Virus record (IMG/VR): IMGVR_UViG_3300022682_000066
Location: 1-64,000 of that record
Reading direction: 5' to 3' (one strand)
Length of the DNA stretch: 64,000 bases
From: a virus
The translations under genes were made by a program, and so were the position numbers. Of the stretch, positions 1-7,409 are shown in pieces (positions within the stretch are counted from its first letter, which is position 1; each line of letters begins with the position of its first letter). Under the pieces are notes generated by a model, which was given only the letters and a program-made list of their open reading frames with translations, did not search any database and was not told where the DNA came from.

Positions 1-113
1 ACGAGCCACGGCTTGCATAGTTTGATATCAGGGCTCCAATAAACGGGGTCTTCTTTTTCTTTGCCCCAGAGGAACATCTTTTCTTTTGGTGTTAATCGAG
101 AATTTATTGCCAT
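1..113 (-). CDS. Partial hypothetical protein (N-terminus)
   Basis: The ATG at 113 is preceded on the minus strand by a strong GGAGAGGG ribosome site, and the frame stays open to the window edge. The 37 visible residues begin MAINSRLTPKEKMFLWGKEK and include DPVYWSPDIKLCKPWL. I do not recognise the family and most of the gene lies outside the window. It follows a hairpin terminator of the upstream minus-strand gene, so it may have its own promoter or depend on read-through. Confidence 0.6.
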   Translation of the reverse strand, partial: MAINSRLTPKEKMFLWGKEKEDPVYWSPDIKLCKPWL

Positions 114-121
114 GCCCTCTC

Positions 122-155
122 CAAGAGAAAACCGGGGGCCGTGAAAGCCCCCGGT
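122..155 (-). terminator. Rho-independent terminator
   Basis: A perfect 8-bp GC stem (CCGGGGGC at 132-139, GCCCCCGG at 147-154, 7-nt loop) is followed on the minus strand by TTTTCTCTT. It sits just after the stop codon at 165 and before the start codon at 113, so it ends the minus-strand run that comes from 7 kb. Confidence 0.75.
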
Positions 156-164
156 GTGAAAGGT

Positions 165-458
165 CTAGGAAATGCCGTCGGAGACCTCGTCCCAGTCGTC
201 GTCTTCCGGTTCGTAGGATTCTGGCTGGACTATAGGTCCGTTCGGCAGGCGTTTCGTGGATTTTGGGGAGATTGCGAGACGGCCCACTTCGTACCAGGTC
301 TCGAAGGGGCGTTGCTGGTTGTCGATACCCTGGATCATGACCCGTGGGCCGGCGTCTGCATACAAGCAGACCGCCATGATGATTCCGCTGATGCCGGTAA
401 TGGTGTCTTTTCCCTTGTTTCCGAGCAGTTCGTGGGCATGGACATTTCTTCTATCCAT
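165..458 (-). CDS. Conserved small phage protein, unknown function
   Basis: 97 residues; ATG at 458 has an upstream GGAGG on the minus strand. The N-terminal half (HELLGNKGKDTITGISGI) resembles a widespread family of small phage proteins with the pattern KDxITGFxGI, predicted to be small beta-rich folds. The C-terminus is acidic (EPEDDDWDEVSDG). No catalytic motif is visible. Last gene before the terminator at 122-155. Confidence 0.7.
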   Translation of the reverse strand: MDRRNVHAHELLGNKGKDTITGISGIIMAVCLYADAGPRVMIQGIDNQQRPFETWYEVGRLAISPKSTKRLPNGPIVQPESYEPEDDDWDEVSDGIS

Positions 459-483
459 TGTGTTGTCCTCCGAGGTTAGGTGG

Positions 484-675
484 TTAGTTGGGGACGATTG
501 CTAATCCGAGGAAAGCCAGTATTGCACAAGCCAGCAGGAGAAGTATTGCCGATAAGATACCGACGATTTCCTCCTGGTTCTTGTGGATGGTTTGGGTCGT
601 TCTTGCTCGCCATTGCCGGAAGTGAATTTTCCAACAAAACTGCATGGCCTTGATAAGACGGAAGATTTTATTCAC
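484..675 (-). CDS. Small single-pass membrane protein (GTG start)
   Basis: A longer frame opens at 717 but overlaps the upstream gene by 50 bases. The GTG at 675 has AGGAGGT three bases upstream, so I choose it: 63 residues. A basic, aromatic N-terminal part (IRLIKAMQFCWKIHF-like) is followed by one clear transmembrane helix near the C-terminus (IVGILSAILLLLACAILAFL). Function unknown. Confidence 0.6.
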   Translation of the reverse strand: MNKIFRLIKAMQFCWKIHFRQWRARTTQTIHKNQEEIVGILSAILLLLACAILAFLGLAIVPN

Positions 676-996
676 GGGACCTCCTTTTGATATCTTCCGT
701 GGTTGGTATTTTGCCACCGCCGGTCCACCGCTTCCAGGTCTTTTTGTAGGCTAGGAAGTGATCGCATTGGTTGTTACAGCGAGCACAGATCAATATGTCG
801 ATCCATTGGTATTCGTCGGGGCCGTTGATGATGTACTTTGCTCGGTTGCATTCGCGGGGCGGGGCGAAGAGGTACCCGCCGAATTTGTGAGCATGGCTGG
901 GGGATTCCCAGGGGTTGCGTTTCATTCTACGAACCTTTCGTTTGTGTCCTCGGCGTACCGTTCGTTTTTTCGGTTTTCTGGTAACTGATCGTGCCA
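668..996 (-). CDS. Basic protein with zinc-ribbon-like cysteines, unknown
   Basis: 109 residues from the ATG at 996. A GTG two codons upstream (998-1003 region) is possible, but the ATG has the better spacing from AAGGA. The N-terminus is very basic (KPKKRTVRRGHKRKVRRMKR), suggesting nucleic acid binding. The C-terminal half has CARCNNQCDHF, a possible metal site. It starts within a few bases of the thyX stop codon, so the two are probably translationally coupled. Family not recognised. Confidence 0.6.
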
Positions 997-999
997 TTG

Positions 1000-1761
1000 T
1001 CACTGTTCCTTGTGCTCGACCAGGTTACCGAACACCGCCGGGCACCGTTCTGCGAACTCTTCCAGCACTGGCAGCATGAGGGCTTGCATTTGCGGATGGG
1101 GTCTGCCGGTGGTGCCTATGGCACGCAGCTTGAAGATGTGCCGCCACTCGCGGAAGTTGGCGGTGACGACGATCTCGGTTTTGAGGGAGTTAGGCAGCAC
1201 TTCGCGGGCCTGCTGGGGCTGCCAGCCCAATGAGAGCAGCTTGTTGTATTGCCGCTCGGCATGATGGCAGGCGGACAGAAATGCCTTGGTTGTCTTGTCT
1301 GCCGCATTGGTGATGGTCTTCGGACTGATGTAGTCGTCAAAACGATCAGCGAACCACACCGGCCTGATGAACGCGATGTCGTCGCCGCCGTAGTTGACGT
1401 AGCGTGTGGACTCCTGCCCGAAGGCGCAGAGCCGGTGCCGGACCAGTTCATGGGTGACGCCCCGGTTGGTGATGAACTTCACCGTGGCCGAGGCATGCTC
1501 GATCATGGCCTCATGGCCGCGCTTGATGAGCATGCGGGCGAAGCGAGGCGCGGAGCCTTCCTGTCTCCCGGTGCCGAGACACTTCGGACAATCGCGCGAA
1601 CCTGTCACTATCCCGGGTCCGAGAACGTCGAACCCCTCGCAGTCACAATCCTGGTCCGTCGTGATGTGATCCTCGGACTTGTAGCAAGTCCGACCGGCGA
1701 TCTCGATGCGCTCGATGCCGTCCATGTGCAGGATTTCGTGCCCCTGTTCGGTGATCTTCAT
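1000..1761 (-). CDS. thyX: Flavin-dependent thymidylate synthase ThyX with Cys-rich insertion
   Basis: 253 residues; ATG at 1761 has GGGAGGAG upstream. ThyX makes dTMP from dUMP using FAD/NADPH and methylene-tetrahydrofolate. The ThyX signature is seen as RHR at residues 108-110 followed by CAFGQESTRY (family form RHRxxSxxxxSxRY, with Cys at the first Ser position). The N-terminal MKITEQGHEIL and IKRGHEAMIEH blocks also fit. Residues of about 36-70, with C39, C41, C58 and C61 (CPKCLGTG), form an insertion not expected in the family; it resembles half of a DnaJ-type zinc centre. Supplies nucleotides for phage DNA synthesis. Confidence 0.92.
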   Translation of the reverse strand: MKITEQGHEILHMDGIERIEIAGRTCYKSEDHITTDQDCDCEGFDVLGPGIVTGSRDCPKCLGTGRQEGSAPRFARMLIKRGHEAMIEHASATVKFITNRGVTHELVRHRLCAFGQESTRYVNYGGDDIAFIRPVWFADRFDDYISPKTITNAADKTTKAFLSACHHAERQYNKLLSLGWQPQQAREVLPNSLKTEIVVTANFREWRHIFKLRAIGTTGRPHPQMQALMLPVLEEFAERCPAVFGNLVEHKEQ

Positions 1762-1785
1762 TGATACTCCTCCCTTATTTTGCAG

Positions 1786-1857
1786 TTACGACTTCGGCTT
1801 CACGCCACTGGCTTTCCACGTCTCCCAACCGACGATTATATCGAAACGGTCCATCAT
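1786..1857 (-). CDS. 23-residue ORF sharing the start of the 2302-2760 gene
   Basis: Starts MMDRFDI behind a strong GGAGGAGG site, then reads IVGWETWKASGVKPKS and stops 24 bases before thyX. The ribosome site, start codon and first seven codons are identical to those of the coiled-coil gene at 2302-2760 because both lie in a 49-bp direct repeat. It is either a remnant of a gene cut by recombination or a real leader peptide; I favour the remnant. Confidence 0.35.
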   Translation of the reverse strand: MMDRFDIIVGWETWKASGVKPKS

Positions 1858-1885
1858 TCCTCCTCCCCGCGCAGGGCTTGGCGGG
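1837..1885. repeat. 49-bp direct repeat, copy 1
   Basis: Identical to 2740-2788. Each copy spans the last codons of one gene (RQALRGEEE stop), a ribosome binding site and the first codons of the next (MMDRFDI). Copy 1 is the real end of the 1854-2309 gene joined to a short ORF. Confidence 0.9.
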
Positions 1886-2309
1886 CAATGTCGTCAGGAT
1901 GATTTTTCGCATCCCACGCAATATAAGGGCCACCAGGAACGTCGCACAGAACCGTCCAGTTGAGTGGGTCTGCTAAAAGTTCCAACGCCTTGCGGTATCG
2001 CTCTGCCCTTTCATTAACAAACCGGAGGGCACCTTCGTGAACGTATGGTTGCGGAAGGCCGCCACGCTTCCTGCACTCTGAAAGCTCGGACTCCAACTCA
2101 ACCACCCGCTCCATCAGGGCGGGTACGACACTTAACAAAAATTCAACGCGCTCCACGTCAACAAGTGCTTTTTTCCAGTCAACGTGTGGGTCTGCATCAC
2201 AGTCGTGATCATCAAGCAGGTGCTTCACGGCCTCTGACAACAGACGGACCACAAGGTGCCCAGGCGTAGCCGCGTCCAGGGCGTCGCGGATTTCTTTCAG
2301 GTCAGGCAT
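1854..2309 (-). CDS. Phage hypothetical protein with coiled coil
   Basis: 151 residues. Contains a predicted helical coiled-coil segment (LMERVVELESELSECRKR) and a C-terminal block (ERYRKALELLADPLNW ... DDIARQALRGEEE) of a style common in small phage accessory proteins. No enzyme motif seen. Its start overlaps the upstream gene end by 8 bases. The last codons lie in a 49-bp direct repeat. Confidence 0.65.
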   Translation of the reverse strand: MPDLKEIRDALDAATPGHLVVRLLSEAVKHLLDDHDCDADPHVDWKKALVDVERVEFLLSVVPALMERVVELESELSECRKRGGLPQPYVHEGALRFVNERAERYRKALELLADPLNWTVLCDVPGGPYIAWDAKNHPDDIARQALRGEEE

Positions 2310-2760
2310 CTAATTTCTCCCTGTGCTTGGCGAGGAAGGCCAGGGCCTTTGTGACCTCACTGTCAAGCGCATCGGCAATGGCTACCAGCGGGGGCAGGCT
2401 GCAAATGCCATGCACTAGCGTGTTGACGGATGTAATCGCCTCGTTCAGTTCAGCGCGGAGGGTGGTGTTTTCCTCCTCAAGCTTGGTGATGTGGTTGCGG
2501 AGGTCGTTACATAATCTCTCAGAGAATCTCCGCTCACCTACTAACATTCCACGCTGATTTTTGTTCTTCTCCACCAGATCCTCCACCCGCCCCACCAGGG
2601 CGCGGAGGGTACTGATAGCCTCACGTTCGGCCTCAAGCTCGGTGATGCGCTGCTGACAATCAGAAAACCGGATATACTTTCCGTTTGATTTGTGGACCAG
2701 AAATGCACAATTCCCGCCGTATTCTGTATCTTTTACTTCTATATCGAAACGGTCCATCAT
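2302..2760 (-). CDS. Phage hypothetical protein, coiled coil
   Basis: 152 residues beginning MMDRFDIEVKDTEYGG. The middle is strongly heptad-like (CQQRITELEAEREAI; LRNHITKLEEENTTLRAEL), consistent with a dimeric coiled coil. Function unknown. The ribosome site and start lie in the second copy of the 49-bp repeat, and a strong promoter of the TAGAAA type lies about 45 bases upstream (2803-2830). Confidence 0.65.
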   Translation of the reverse strand: MMDRFDIEVKDTEYGGNCAFLVHKSNGKYIRFSDCQQRITELEAEREAISTLRALVGRVEDLVEKNKNQRGMLVGERRFSERLCNDLRNHITKLEEENTTLRAELNEAITSVNTLVHGICSLPPLVAIADALDSEVTKALAFLAKHREKLDA

Positions 2761-2788
2761 TCCTCCTCCCCGCGCAGGGCTTGGCGGG
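2740..2788. repeat. 49-bp direct repeat, copy 2
   Basis: Exact second copy of 1837-1885. Upstream of the start at 2760 it leaves an orphan coding end (TRQALRGEEE stop) with no gene in front of it, the expected scar of a recombination or tandem duplication event. Confidence 0.9.
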
Positions 2789-2802
2789 TTACTTGTTCTC
2801 CC

Positions 2803-2830
2803 ATTATACGGTATGAGTGTTGGGTTTCTA
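2803..2830 (-). promoter_or_regulatory. Phage promoter, TAGAAA/TATAAT type
   Basis: On the minus strand: TAGAAA (2830-2825), 16-bp spacer ending CG, TATAAT (2808-2803). The same arrangement occurs at 48853-48880, 59182-59209 and 60349-60376. It overlaps the end of the SNF2 gene and reads into the 2302-2760 gene. Confidence 0.7.
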
Positions 2831-4954
2831 TGCAGCCTGCTTGAGGCGGCGTTTGAGAAGGGCGGTTAGCAACGCGGATGTTTTGACGTCCTTTCCGTCC
2901 AGGATGCTGGTCACTATCTTGTTCTTCTCGTCGATTAATTCGGCGATTTCTTCTTCGATAGTGCGCTCGGCAATAAGGTAGTAGGCCATTACCTTGTCAG
3001 CTTCCTGTCCAATTCGGTGAACTCGATCTTCCGCTTGGTGATGCTTGCTCGGTGTCCAGGCGAGTTCTAAGGTGCAGGTGTCAGAAGCAGCCGTAAGGGT
3101 GATTCCTACTCCGGCCGCATGAAGGTTTCCGATGAATAAGCGGATGCCGTCGTCTTCTTGGAAACGGTCGATCGCAGTTTGCCTGTCTTTTTGTTTGGTG
3201 CGTCCGTCGAGGGTGACTGCAATGTCGCCGAAGGCCTCTTTGAGTGTGTCGATTGTTTTGTGATGGACTGCAAAGACAACGAGCTTCTTACCCGAGGTGT
3301 CCAGATAGTCGTTAATCCAATCGATTGCCGCTTTGAGCTTGCCTTCGACAGCGATTTGTTTCAGGGTGTTGGTCTGTACCAGTGCTCCTGCCATTATTAA
3401 GCTCTTAAGGGAATCCTTACCCTTGTTTTCGTGCAGCCATATCGCGAAGTTTTTCTCGGCTTTTTCGTATTCCTTTCGGTTGTCGATTTCGAGGACGGTG
3501 ACGCTTCTCCGCTTGGGTGGGAGGTCTTTGAGTACGTCCTTCTTAAGTCGTCGGATCATGACATGCTTGACGAGTTTGTGGAGCTCTTCTACATTCGAGG
3601 CCCCCTTGAAGTCCCAGCCGTACCCGTTGTTGGCGGCTCCGCAGAAGCGTTGGGCGTAGTCCCAGAAGTTGGGGAAAAGTCCGGGGGCAATGAGGTTGAG
3701 TGCAGGGAAGAATTCGACAGGGCGATTTTCAATAGGAGTGCCGGAGAGCCCGAATATGTGAGGCACACCGCTGCAGATGTTTCTTACTGCTTGCGTTCGT
3801 TGGGCCTTTCGGTCCTTGATCATTTGGACTTCATCGAGAACGACAACCTTTGCCTTGGGGAGGAAATCTTCCCAGCCTGTGCCGGGACTGATTTCGGTGG
3901 TTTTGCGTCCCAGCGCATCTTTGATGGTCTTCCGTTTGTTGGCGAGAATGTCGTAGTTGATGATGATGATCGGGCCGTGGCCAAGGAAGCTCTTAGAGAC
4001 CTGGTGCTTCCGCCATTGCTCCTTGTTCTTCCCCTTGGGTCTGCCGTTGATGACGTAGAGGTCGGGGGCTTGGGTCCAGGTTTGGGCTTCCCGTGCCCAG
4101 TTGATTTTGAGGGTTGCCGGCACAATGATGATTGCCGGGCGGGCTTCCTTGTGGATTTCGAGCCAAGCGAGCGCCTGGGGTGTTTTCCCGAGGCCCATTT
4201 CGTCCCCGATAATGGCGTTACCTTCCTTGGCATGCACGAACTTGACGCCGTCTCGTTGATAGTCGTACAGGGTATTCGGGAGTTCCAGGCGGATGCGGTC
4301 GAGTTGAACATCTTCGATCAATCGATCGTACTTTTCCTGCACGTTCTTATCTATCTCGAAGTCGAGTTCGATCAGTCGCTGCACGGCTTGAACAGAGAAT
4401 GCAACTTCCCAATACCGCTTGGCCTTGATCCAGCGGCGGCGGGGGAGGCGCTTGATTTCGGCGAGGAGGGTGGCGTCGAAGGGGAAGGTGACTTTGATCT
4501 TCGTCCCGGCCCCGTCTACGAACGAGACCTGCTTGGTCGGTGCAGGTTGGTCGGTCTTTTTGCGGGTGTTCATCGGGTGGTTGCGGGGGATTGCAACCCG
4601 TTCGGTTGTGGGGTATTCGTTCATGATGCAGGACTTGGGCACCCAGCCGTCGACGATGATGTCATACACCATCTTCTTGAGCTGCTCGGCGTGGGCTTCG
4701 GTGAAGCCGTAGGGACCGAGAACCGACTCGTCCCAGTAATGACCTCCGCACTCGGGGCCGATTCCGACGAGTCGGGAGACGGGGTGGGTGAGACTCCGCC
4801 CGCAACGAATACAACGTACCGCCCCTTCCACAGAGCCGTGTCCATAGAGGTACACGGCTTTCGCGGTTTCGCGCAGTACGGTGGCCACGACGTTGGTGGG
4901 GATGTTCTTCGCGCGAGCGAAGCCGACACGGATTTCATATCGTTTGACTTGCAT
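2828..4954 (-). CDS. SNF2-family helicase, SMARCAL1/HARP-like
   Basis: 708 residues from the ATG at 4954 (AAGGAG upstream); an in-frame extension to 5047 lacks a ribosome site. Domains: an N-terminal Cys cluster (C48xxC51 ... C69, like the DUF6011-type treble clef); a HARP-like segment around 142-202; SNF2 motor with Walker A GDEMGLGKT (about 250), motif II VVLDEVQ (DEVQ instead of DEAH/DESH), motif III LSGTPIEN; helicase C with HRIGQ near residue 650. Family knowledge: such enzymes are ATP-driven DNA translocases that anneal or remodel forked DNA. A role in fork restart during phage replication is inference. Confidence 0.88.
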   Translation of the reverse strand: MQVKRYEIRVGFARAKNIPTNVVATVLRETAKAVYLYGHGSVEGAVRCIRCGRSLTHPVSRLVGIGPECGGHYWDESVLGPYGFTEAHAEQLKKMVYDIIVDGWVPKSCIMNEYPTTERVAIPRNHPMNTRKKTDQPAPTKQVSFVDGAGTKIKVTFPFDATLLAEIKRLPRRRWIKAKRYWEVAFSVQAVQRLIELDFEIDKNVQEKYDRLIEDVQLDRIRLELPNTLYDYQRDGVKFVHAKEGNAIIGDEMGLGKTPQALAWLEIHKEARPAIIIVPATLKINWAREAQTWTQAPDLYVINGRPKGKNKEQWRKHQVSKSFLGHGPIIIINYDILANKRKTIKDALGRKTTEISPGTGWEDFLPKAKVVVLDEVQMIKDRKAQRTQAVRNICSGVPHIFGLSGTPIENRPVEFFPALNLIAPGLFPNFWDYAQRFCGAANNGYGWDFKGASNVEELHKLVKHVMIRRLKKDVLKDLPPKRRSVTVLEIDNRKEYEKAEKNFAIWLHENKGKDSLKSLIMAGALVQTNTLKQIAVEGKLKAAIDWINDYLDTSGKKLVVFAVHHKTIDTLKEAFGDIAVTLDGRTKQKDRQTAIDRFQEDDGIRLFIGNLHAAGVGITLTAASDTCTLELAWTPSKHHQAEDRVHRIGQEADKVMAYYLIAERTIEEEIAELIDEKNKIVTSILDGKDVKTSALLTALLKRRLKQAA

Positions 4955-5001
4955 GGTGTTCTCCTTTGTCCCTTTTGTGGGGTTGGAGTTTGTGGTGCGT
5001 T

Positions 5002-5496
5002 CTATAGGTATTTGACGGCTTGACGTATCTCGCGCAGGGCTCCCCATGTCCGGCCGGGAGGTAGTTCGCTTCTACGAGCGAGTTCCCCCCGTGCAACGCG
5101 GACTTTGATGCCTGTGTGTTTGGCAGTTGCCGCGGCTAGTATTTCGTCGGGGCTATTGAATAGGATTGTGAGAATTGTACGAGCATCTTCCGACAATCGA
5201 TTGATTGTCTCTCGGAAGATGCAGATGCGCTCAGGGTCGTGGCGCAGATCAGCCACAGAATGCCAGAACTCCTCAGGGGCCTGCACTGTCCTTGTTTGCT
5301 TACGGCACCAGTGAATCAAGTAGTTCTTCACGCTGACGTAAAGCCAGGAGTGGAATTTGGCCTCGCTGTTTTTGCGGTATTTGTGTTCGATCTCGTAAGA
5401 GCGGGCTACCGCCTCGTTGAGTATCTCGTCGGCTTCAAGGTTGTAGCTCGCTGCTAGGCTGTTTGCCAGGCGGGCGAAAAAGCGTCTGCGATCCAT
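5002..5496 (-). CDS. Sigma-70-like (ECF-type) protein
   Basis: 164 residues from the ATG at 5496; a TTG at 5523 would extend it but overlaps the neighbouring gene. The central part (EAKFHSWLYVSVKNYLIHWCRK) matches the region-2 pattern of sigma-70 factors (FxxWLYxIxxNxxxDxxR), where -10 DNA and core polymerase are bound. A second helical part (ETINRLSEDARTILTILF) is placed like region 4, but its end is divergent. It may redirect host RNA polymerase to phage promoters; the TAGAAA-type promoters are candidates. Confidence 0.6.
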   Translation of the reverse strand: MDRRRFFARLANSLAASYNLEADEILNEAVARSYEIEHKYRKNSEAKFHSWLYVSVKNYLIHWCRKQTRTVQAPEEFWHSVADLRHDPERICIFRETINRLSEDARTILTILFNSPDEILAAATAKHTGIKVRVARGELARRSELPPGRTWGALREIRQAVKYL

Positions 5497-5501
5497 ATGC
5501 T

Positions 5502-5819
5502 CTACCGCCCTTCCCAACCCCAATGAGCCTCAACGACGAGGGTCAGGGGCTTGGGCTGTCGTTCTAGGAAGTGCATCACGTGAGCACGGAAGCGACCGTC
5601 CTTTCTGAACAGGTTGTTGGGGTCGAACAGACCGATGTCTGCGATCAAGCGAATGCCGTCTTTGCTCTCGTATGCGATGATACGAAGGGTTTTCTGGTTG
5701 TCCCCCACCCAGTCAGGGATGTCGGGGTCTTTGTGTTGAAGGACTTCTTTTGCTGTGCGGGCGACTTCGAGCGGTCGCTTGTACTGTCTCACAAAGCGAA
5801 GCCAGGGCTTGGTTGCCAT
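5502..5819 (-). CDS. Hypothetical phage protein
   Basis: 105 residues from the ATG at 5819, chosen because AAGGAGATC lies just upstream; the frame is open to 5927 without a good site. Sequence MATKPWLRFVRQYKRPLEVA... with a likely beta-rich core (LRIIAYESKDGIRLIADIGLF). No family recognised. Lies between the sigma-like gene and small early genes. Confidence 0.6.
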   Translation of the reverse strand: MATKPWLRFVRQYKRPLEVARTAKEVLQHKDPDIPDWVGDNQKTLRIIAYESKDGIRLIADIGLFDPNNLFRKDGRFRAHVMHFLERQPKPLTLVVEAHWGWEGR

Positions 5820-5820
5820 T

Positions 5821-6078
5821 TTAGATCTCCTTGTAGAAGTTGAAATCTTCGATTCTGTCGGTCGGGACGAAGCCTTCGCGGTAGACTTCGGCGAAGGCCA
5901 GGCGGACGCAACGGTCGCCACTGCCATTGTCGTACCGTCCTTCGTGAACGACGACTGCGTGGTTGTGCGTGGTGGCTGACCCGACGCTACCAGTTGCCAG
6001 TGCCATGACGATTGTTTCGTCGATGAGCTCCGGAGAGCTGTCCTTGTGTGCGTACCAACGGGTTACCTTGCGAGGCAT
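5821..6078 (-). CDS. Hypothetical phage protein
   Basis: 85 residues with GGAGGAGATCC-type site upstream of the ATG at 6078. Starts MPRKVTRWYAHKDS. No motif recognised. The stop codon is two bases from the start of the next gene, so it belongs to the same early operon. Confidence 0.6.
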   Translation of the reverse strand: MPRKVTRWYAHKDSSPELIDETIVMALATGSVGSATTHNHAVVVHEGRYDNGSGDRCVRLAFAEVYREGFVPTDRIEDFNFYKEI

Positions 6079-6093
6079 TGGATCTCCTCCTTG

Positions 6094-6387
6094 TTAGTAG
6101 ATGCGAGCCTCGATGATGTCGAAGATGGTGTTGACGCCCTTCTCGGTGAGCCAGAAGATGTCGGCAGGCTCTCCATTCACTCCGTCCATATCCATGTAGC
6201 CCATGCCCTTCTGCTCCAGGCTGGAGATAAGGCCCCCGGCTTGCTGGGCGTTCCAGCCGAATTCGGCCATGATCTCGCGGACGCCGCCATTGCTGAAGTT
6301 GTCGCTCAGCTGATTCTCGCGGTTGTCGTAGTTGAGGCAGATTTCCAGGAAGCGGATTTCGTTGTCGGTCAGATTGATATTACTCAT
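6094..6387 (-). CDS. Small winged-helix-like protein
   Basis: 97 residues. Reads LTDNEIRFLEICLNYDNRE, GGVREIMAEFGWNAQQAGGLISSLEQKGM, and ends with WLTEKGVNTIFDIIEARIY. The order helix, helix, AGGLISSLEQKGM recognition-type helix and beta wing resembles MarR-like winged-helix proteins, so a DNA-binding role is plausible but unproven. AAAGGAGC lies upstream of the start. Confidence 0.6.
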   Translation of the reverse strand: MSNINLTDNEIRFLEICLNYDNRENQLSDNFSNGGVREIMAEFGWNAQQAGGLISSLEQKGMGYMDMDGVNGEPADIFWLTEKGVNTIFDIIEARIY

Positions 6388-6415
6388 TGTATGCTCCTTT
6401 CGTTTTCTTGTGTCG

Positions 6416-6670
6416 TTAGAAAGATTCGCGGAAGGCTTGCTCGAAGGGAATGATTCCCATTGTGCGCTCTCGATCTTCGTCGGCGCGGGCTTCCCAATAG
6501 CCTCTATCCTCTAGGTGGCGTTCGTAAGCCTCCTCGGCAGCAATGTCTGCCATTTGTTCGTCGGCAAGCATTTCTGCTTCTTGTTGACTGCCGGGGTCTT
6601 CAAATCCGAGGGCATTGGCTTCGTTGGCCAGGGGTGTGTAAATCTCATGATAGAATTGAAGGGTGTTCAT
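6416..6670 (-). CDS. Acidic hypothetical protein
   Basis: 84 residues, rich in Glu, Asp and Ala (QQEAEMLADEQMADIAAEEAYERHLEDRG), predicted helical. Function unknown. Its start is preceded by AGGAGAACATC, the same leader sequence used by several neighbouring early genes. Confidence 0.6.
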   Translation of the reverse strand: MNTLQFYHEIYTPLANEANALGFEDPGSQQEAEMLADEQMADIAAEEAYERHLEDRGYWEARADEDRERTMGIIPFEQAFRESF

Positions 6671-6679
6671 GATGTTCTC

Positions 6680-6895
6680 CTAGCAGAAGTGAAACATTTC
6701 TTCGTGGGCGGGGTCGATGCCTAGCTCGAGGGCACGTTCGTAAAGGACGTAATCCTCCAGCACAACCAGTTCCGAGATATGGTATGTCGTTACCGTACCG
6801 TCGGGGAGCTCGACAGCCTGGAATTCGCTATCGGGGTTCATCGAAATACCTGCCGCGTAGACTTCTGCCACGTTAGGGTCGATCAGAACGTACAT
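6680..6895 (-). CDS. Hypothetical early protein
   Basis: 71 residues from the ATG at 6895, with AAGGAGAACATC upstream; an open extension to 7099 runs through a hairpin leader and is probably not translated. Begins MYVLIDPNVAEVYAAG. It is the first gene behind the promoter at 7198-7226. No family recognised. Confidence 0.6.
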   Translation of the reverse strand: MYVLIDPNVAEVYAAGISMNPDSEFQAVELPDGTVTTYHISELVVLEDYVLYERALELGIDPAHEEMFHFC

Positions 6896-6987
6896 GATGT
6901 TCTCCTTTGTCTCGAATATTGTGAGGTCGGAAAATGTTTTCTGGTTGAGAGTCGCAGACCAGCTAACTGCTCCCGTACGTTTCGGCC

Positions 6988-7004
6988 GCCTCCCCGAAGG
7001 AGGC
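6988..7004 (-). promoter_or_regulatory. Leader hairpin with TTCG loop
   Basis: GCCTCC/GGAGGC stem; on the minus strand the loop reads C-TTCG-G, an extra-stable tetraloop. It lies in the leader between the promoter at 7.2 kb and the start codon at 6895. No T-run follows, so it is more likely an mRNA-stabilising or folding element than a terminator. Confidence 0.45.
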
Positions 7005-7197
7005 TGATCAGCGTCGATGGTATCTATTTGCCCGCCCGCTGACTGGGTGTTCGGATTGTGGTTGCTGTGCGCGGTGTGCGAAGCCGCCCCCTGGGTCACC
7101 TTATCAAACCTAGCTAGGGTTACGCTTGGAGCCTTGCCGGCGTTTCACTTCCGGGTGATGCTCTCCGACCTCCCGACGGGCCTTGTGCGTCAGCTTA

Positions 7198-7226
7198 CAT
7201 ATAGTACATCTGGTATGCGGAGTCAA
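7198..7226 (-). promoter_or_regulatory. Sigma-70-like promoter, leftward
   Basis: Minus strand: TTGACT (7226-7221), 17-bp spacer, TATATG (7203-7198). It is close to the bacterial consensus and would drive the 6895 to 113 gene series, probably as an early promoter read by host polymerase. It differs clearly from the four TAGAAA-type promoters. Confidence 0.6.
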
Positions 7227-7409
7227 GCCTTTTACCTTAAAAAAGGTGAAAAAAGTTTTGTGGTATTTTATGGCTTCAAAGCGTTGCTATCATTACGCCT
7301 ATGCCTAGCACGAACCCCCATATCCAGGAAAAACCATATACATGCCTCCCCCGCAGCCCATATATATGCTCGCGTCGGGGGCCAGCTATCAAAGGAGAGG
7401 TCGAAATCA

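Larger units (their letters stand above)
6896..7409. promoter_or_regulatory. Divergent intergenic control region
   Basis: About 510 bases separate the leftward early genes from the rightward packaging genes. It contains a leftward consensus-like promoter (7198-7226), a leftward leader of about 290 bases with a C-TTCG-G hairpin (6988-7004), an A/T-rich stretch (7235-7275), and a ribosome site AAAGGAGAGG at 7391-7400 for the first late gene. I find no convincing rightward promoter; TATCAT at about 7291 is a weak candidate -10. Confidence 0.6.

Noticed and set aside
3431-5023. 530-codon open frame on the plus strand
   Set aside because: Antisense to the SNF2 helicase, no recognisable domains or ribosome site; codon-bias shadow.
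6680-7099. Longer N-terminus for the first early gene
   Set aside because: The extension crosses a hairpin leader and lacks a ribosome site; AAGGAG before the ATG at 6895 is decisive.
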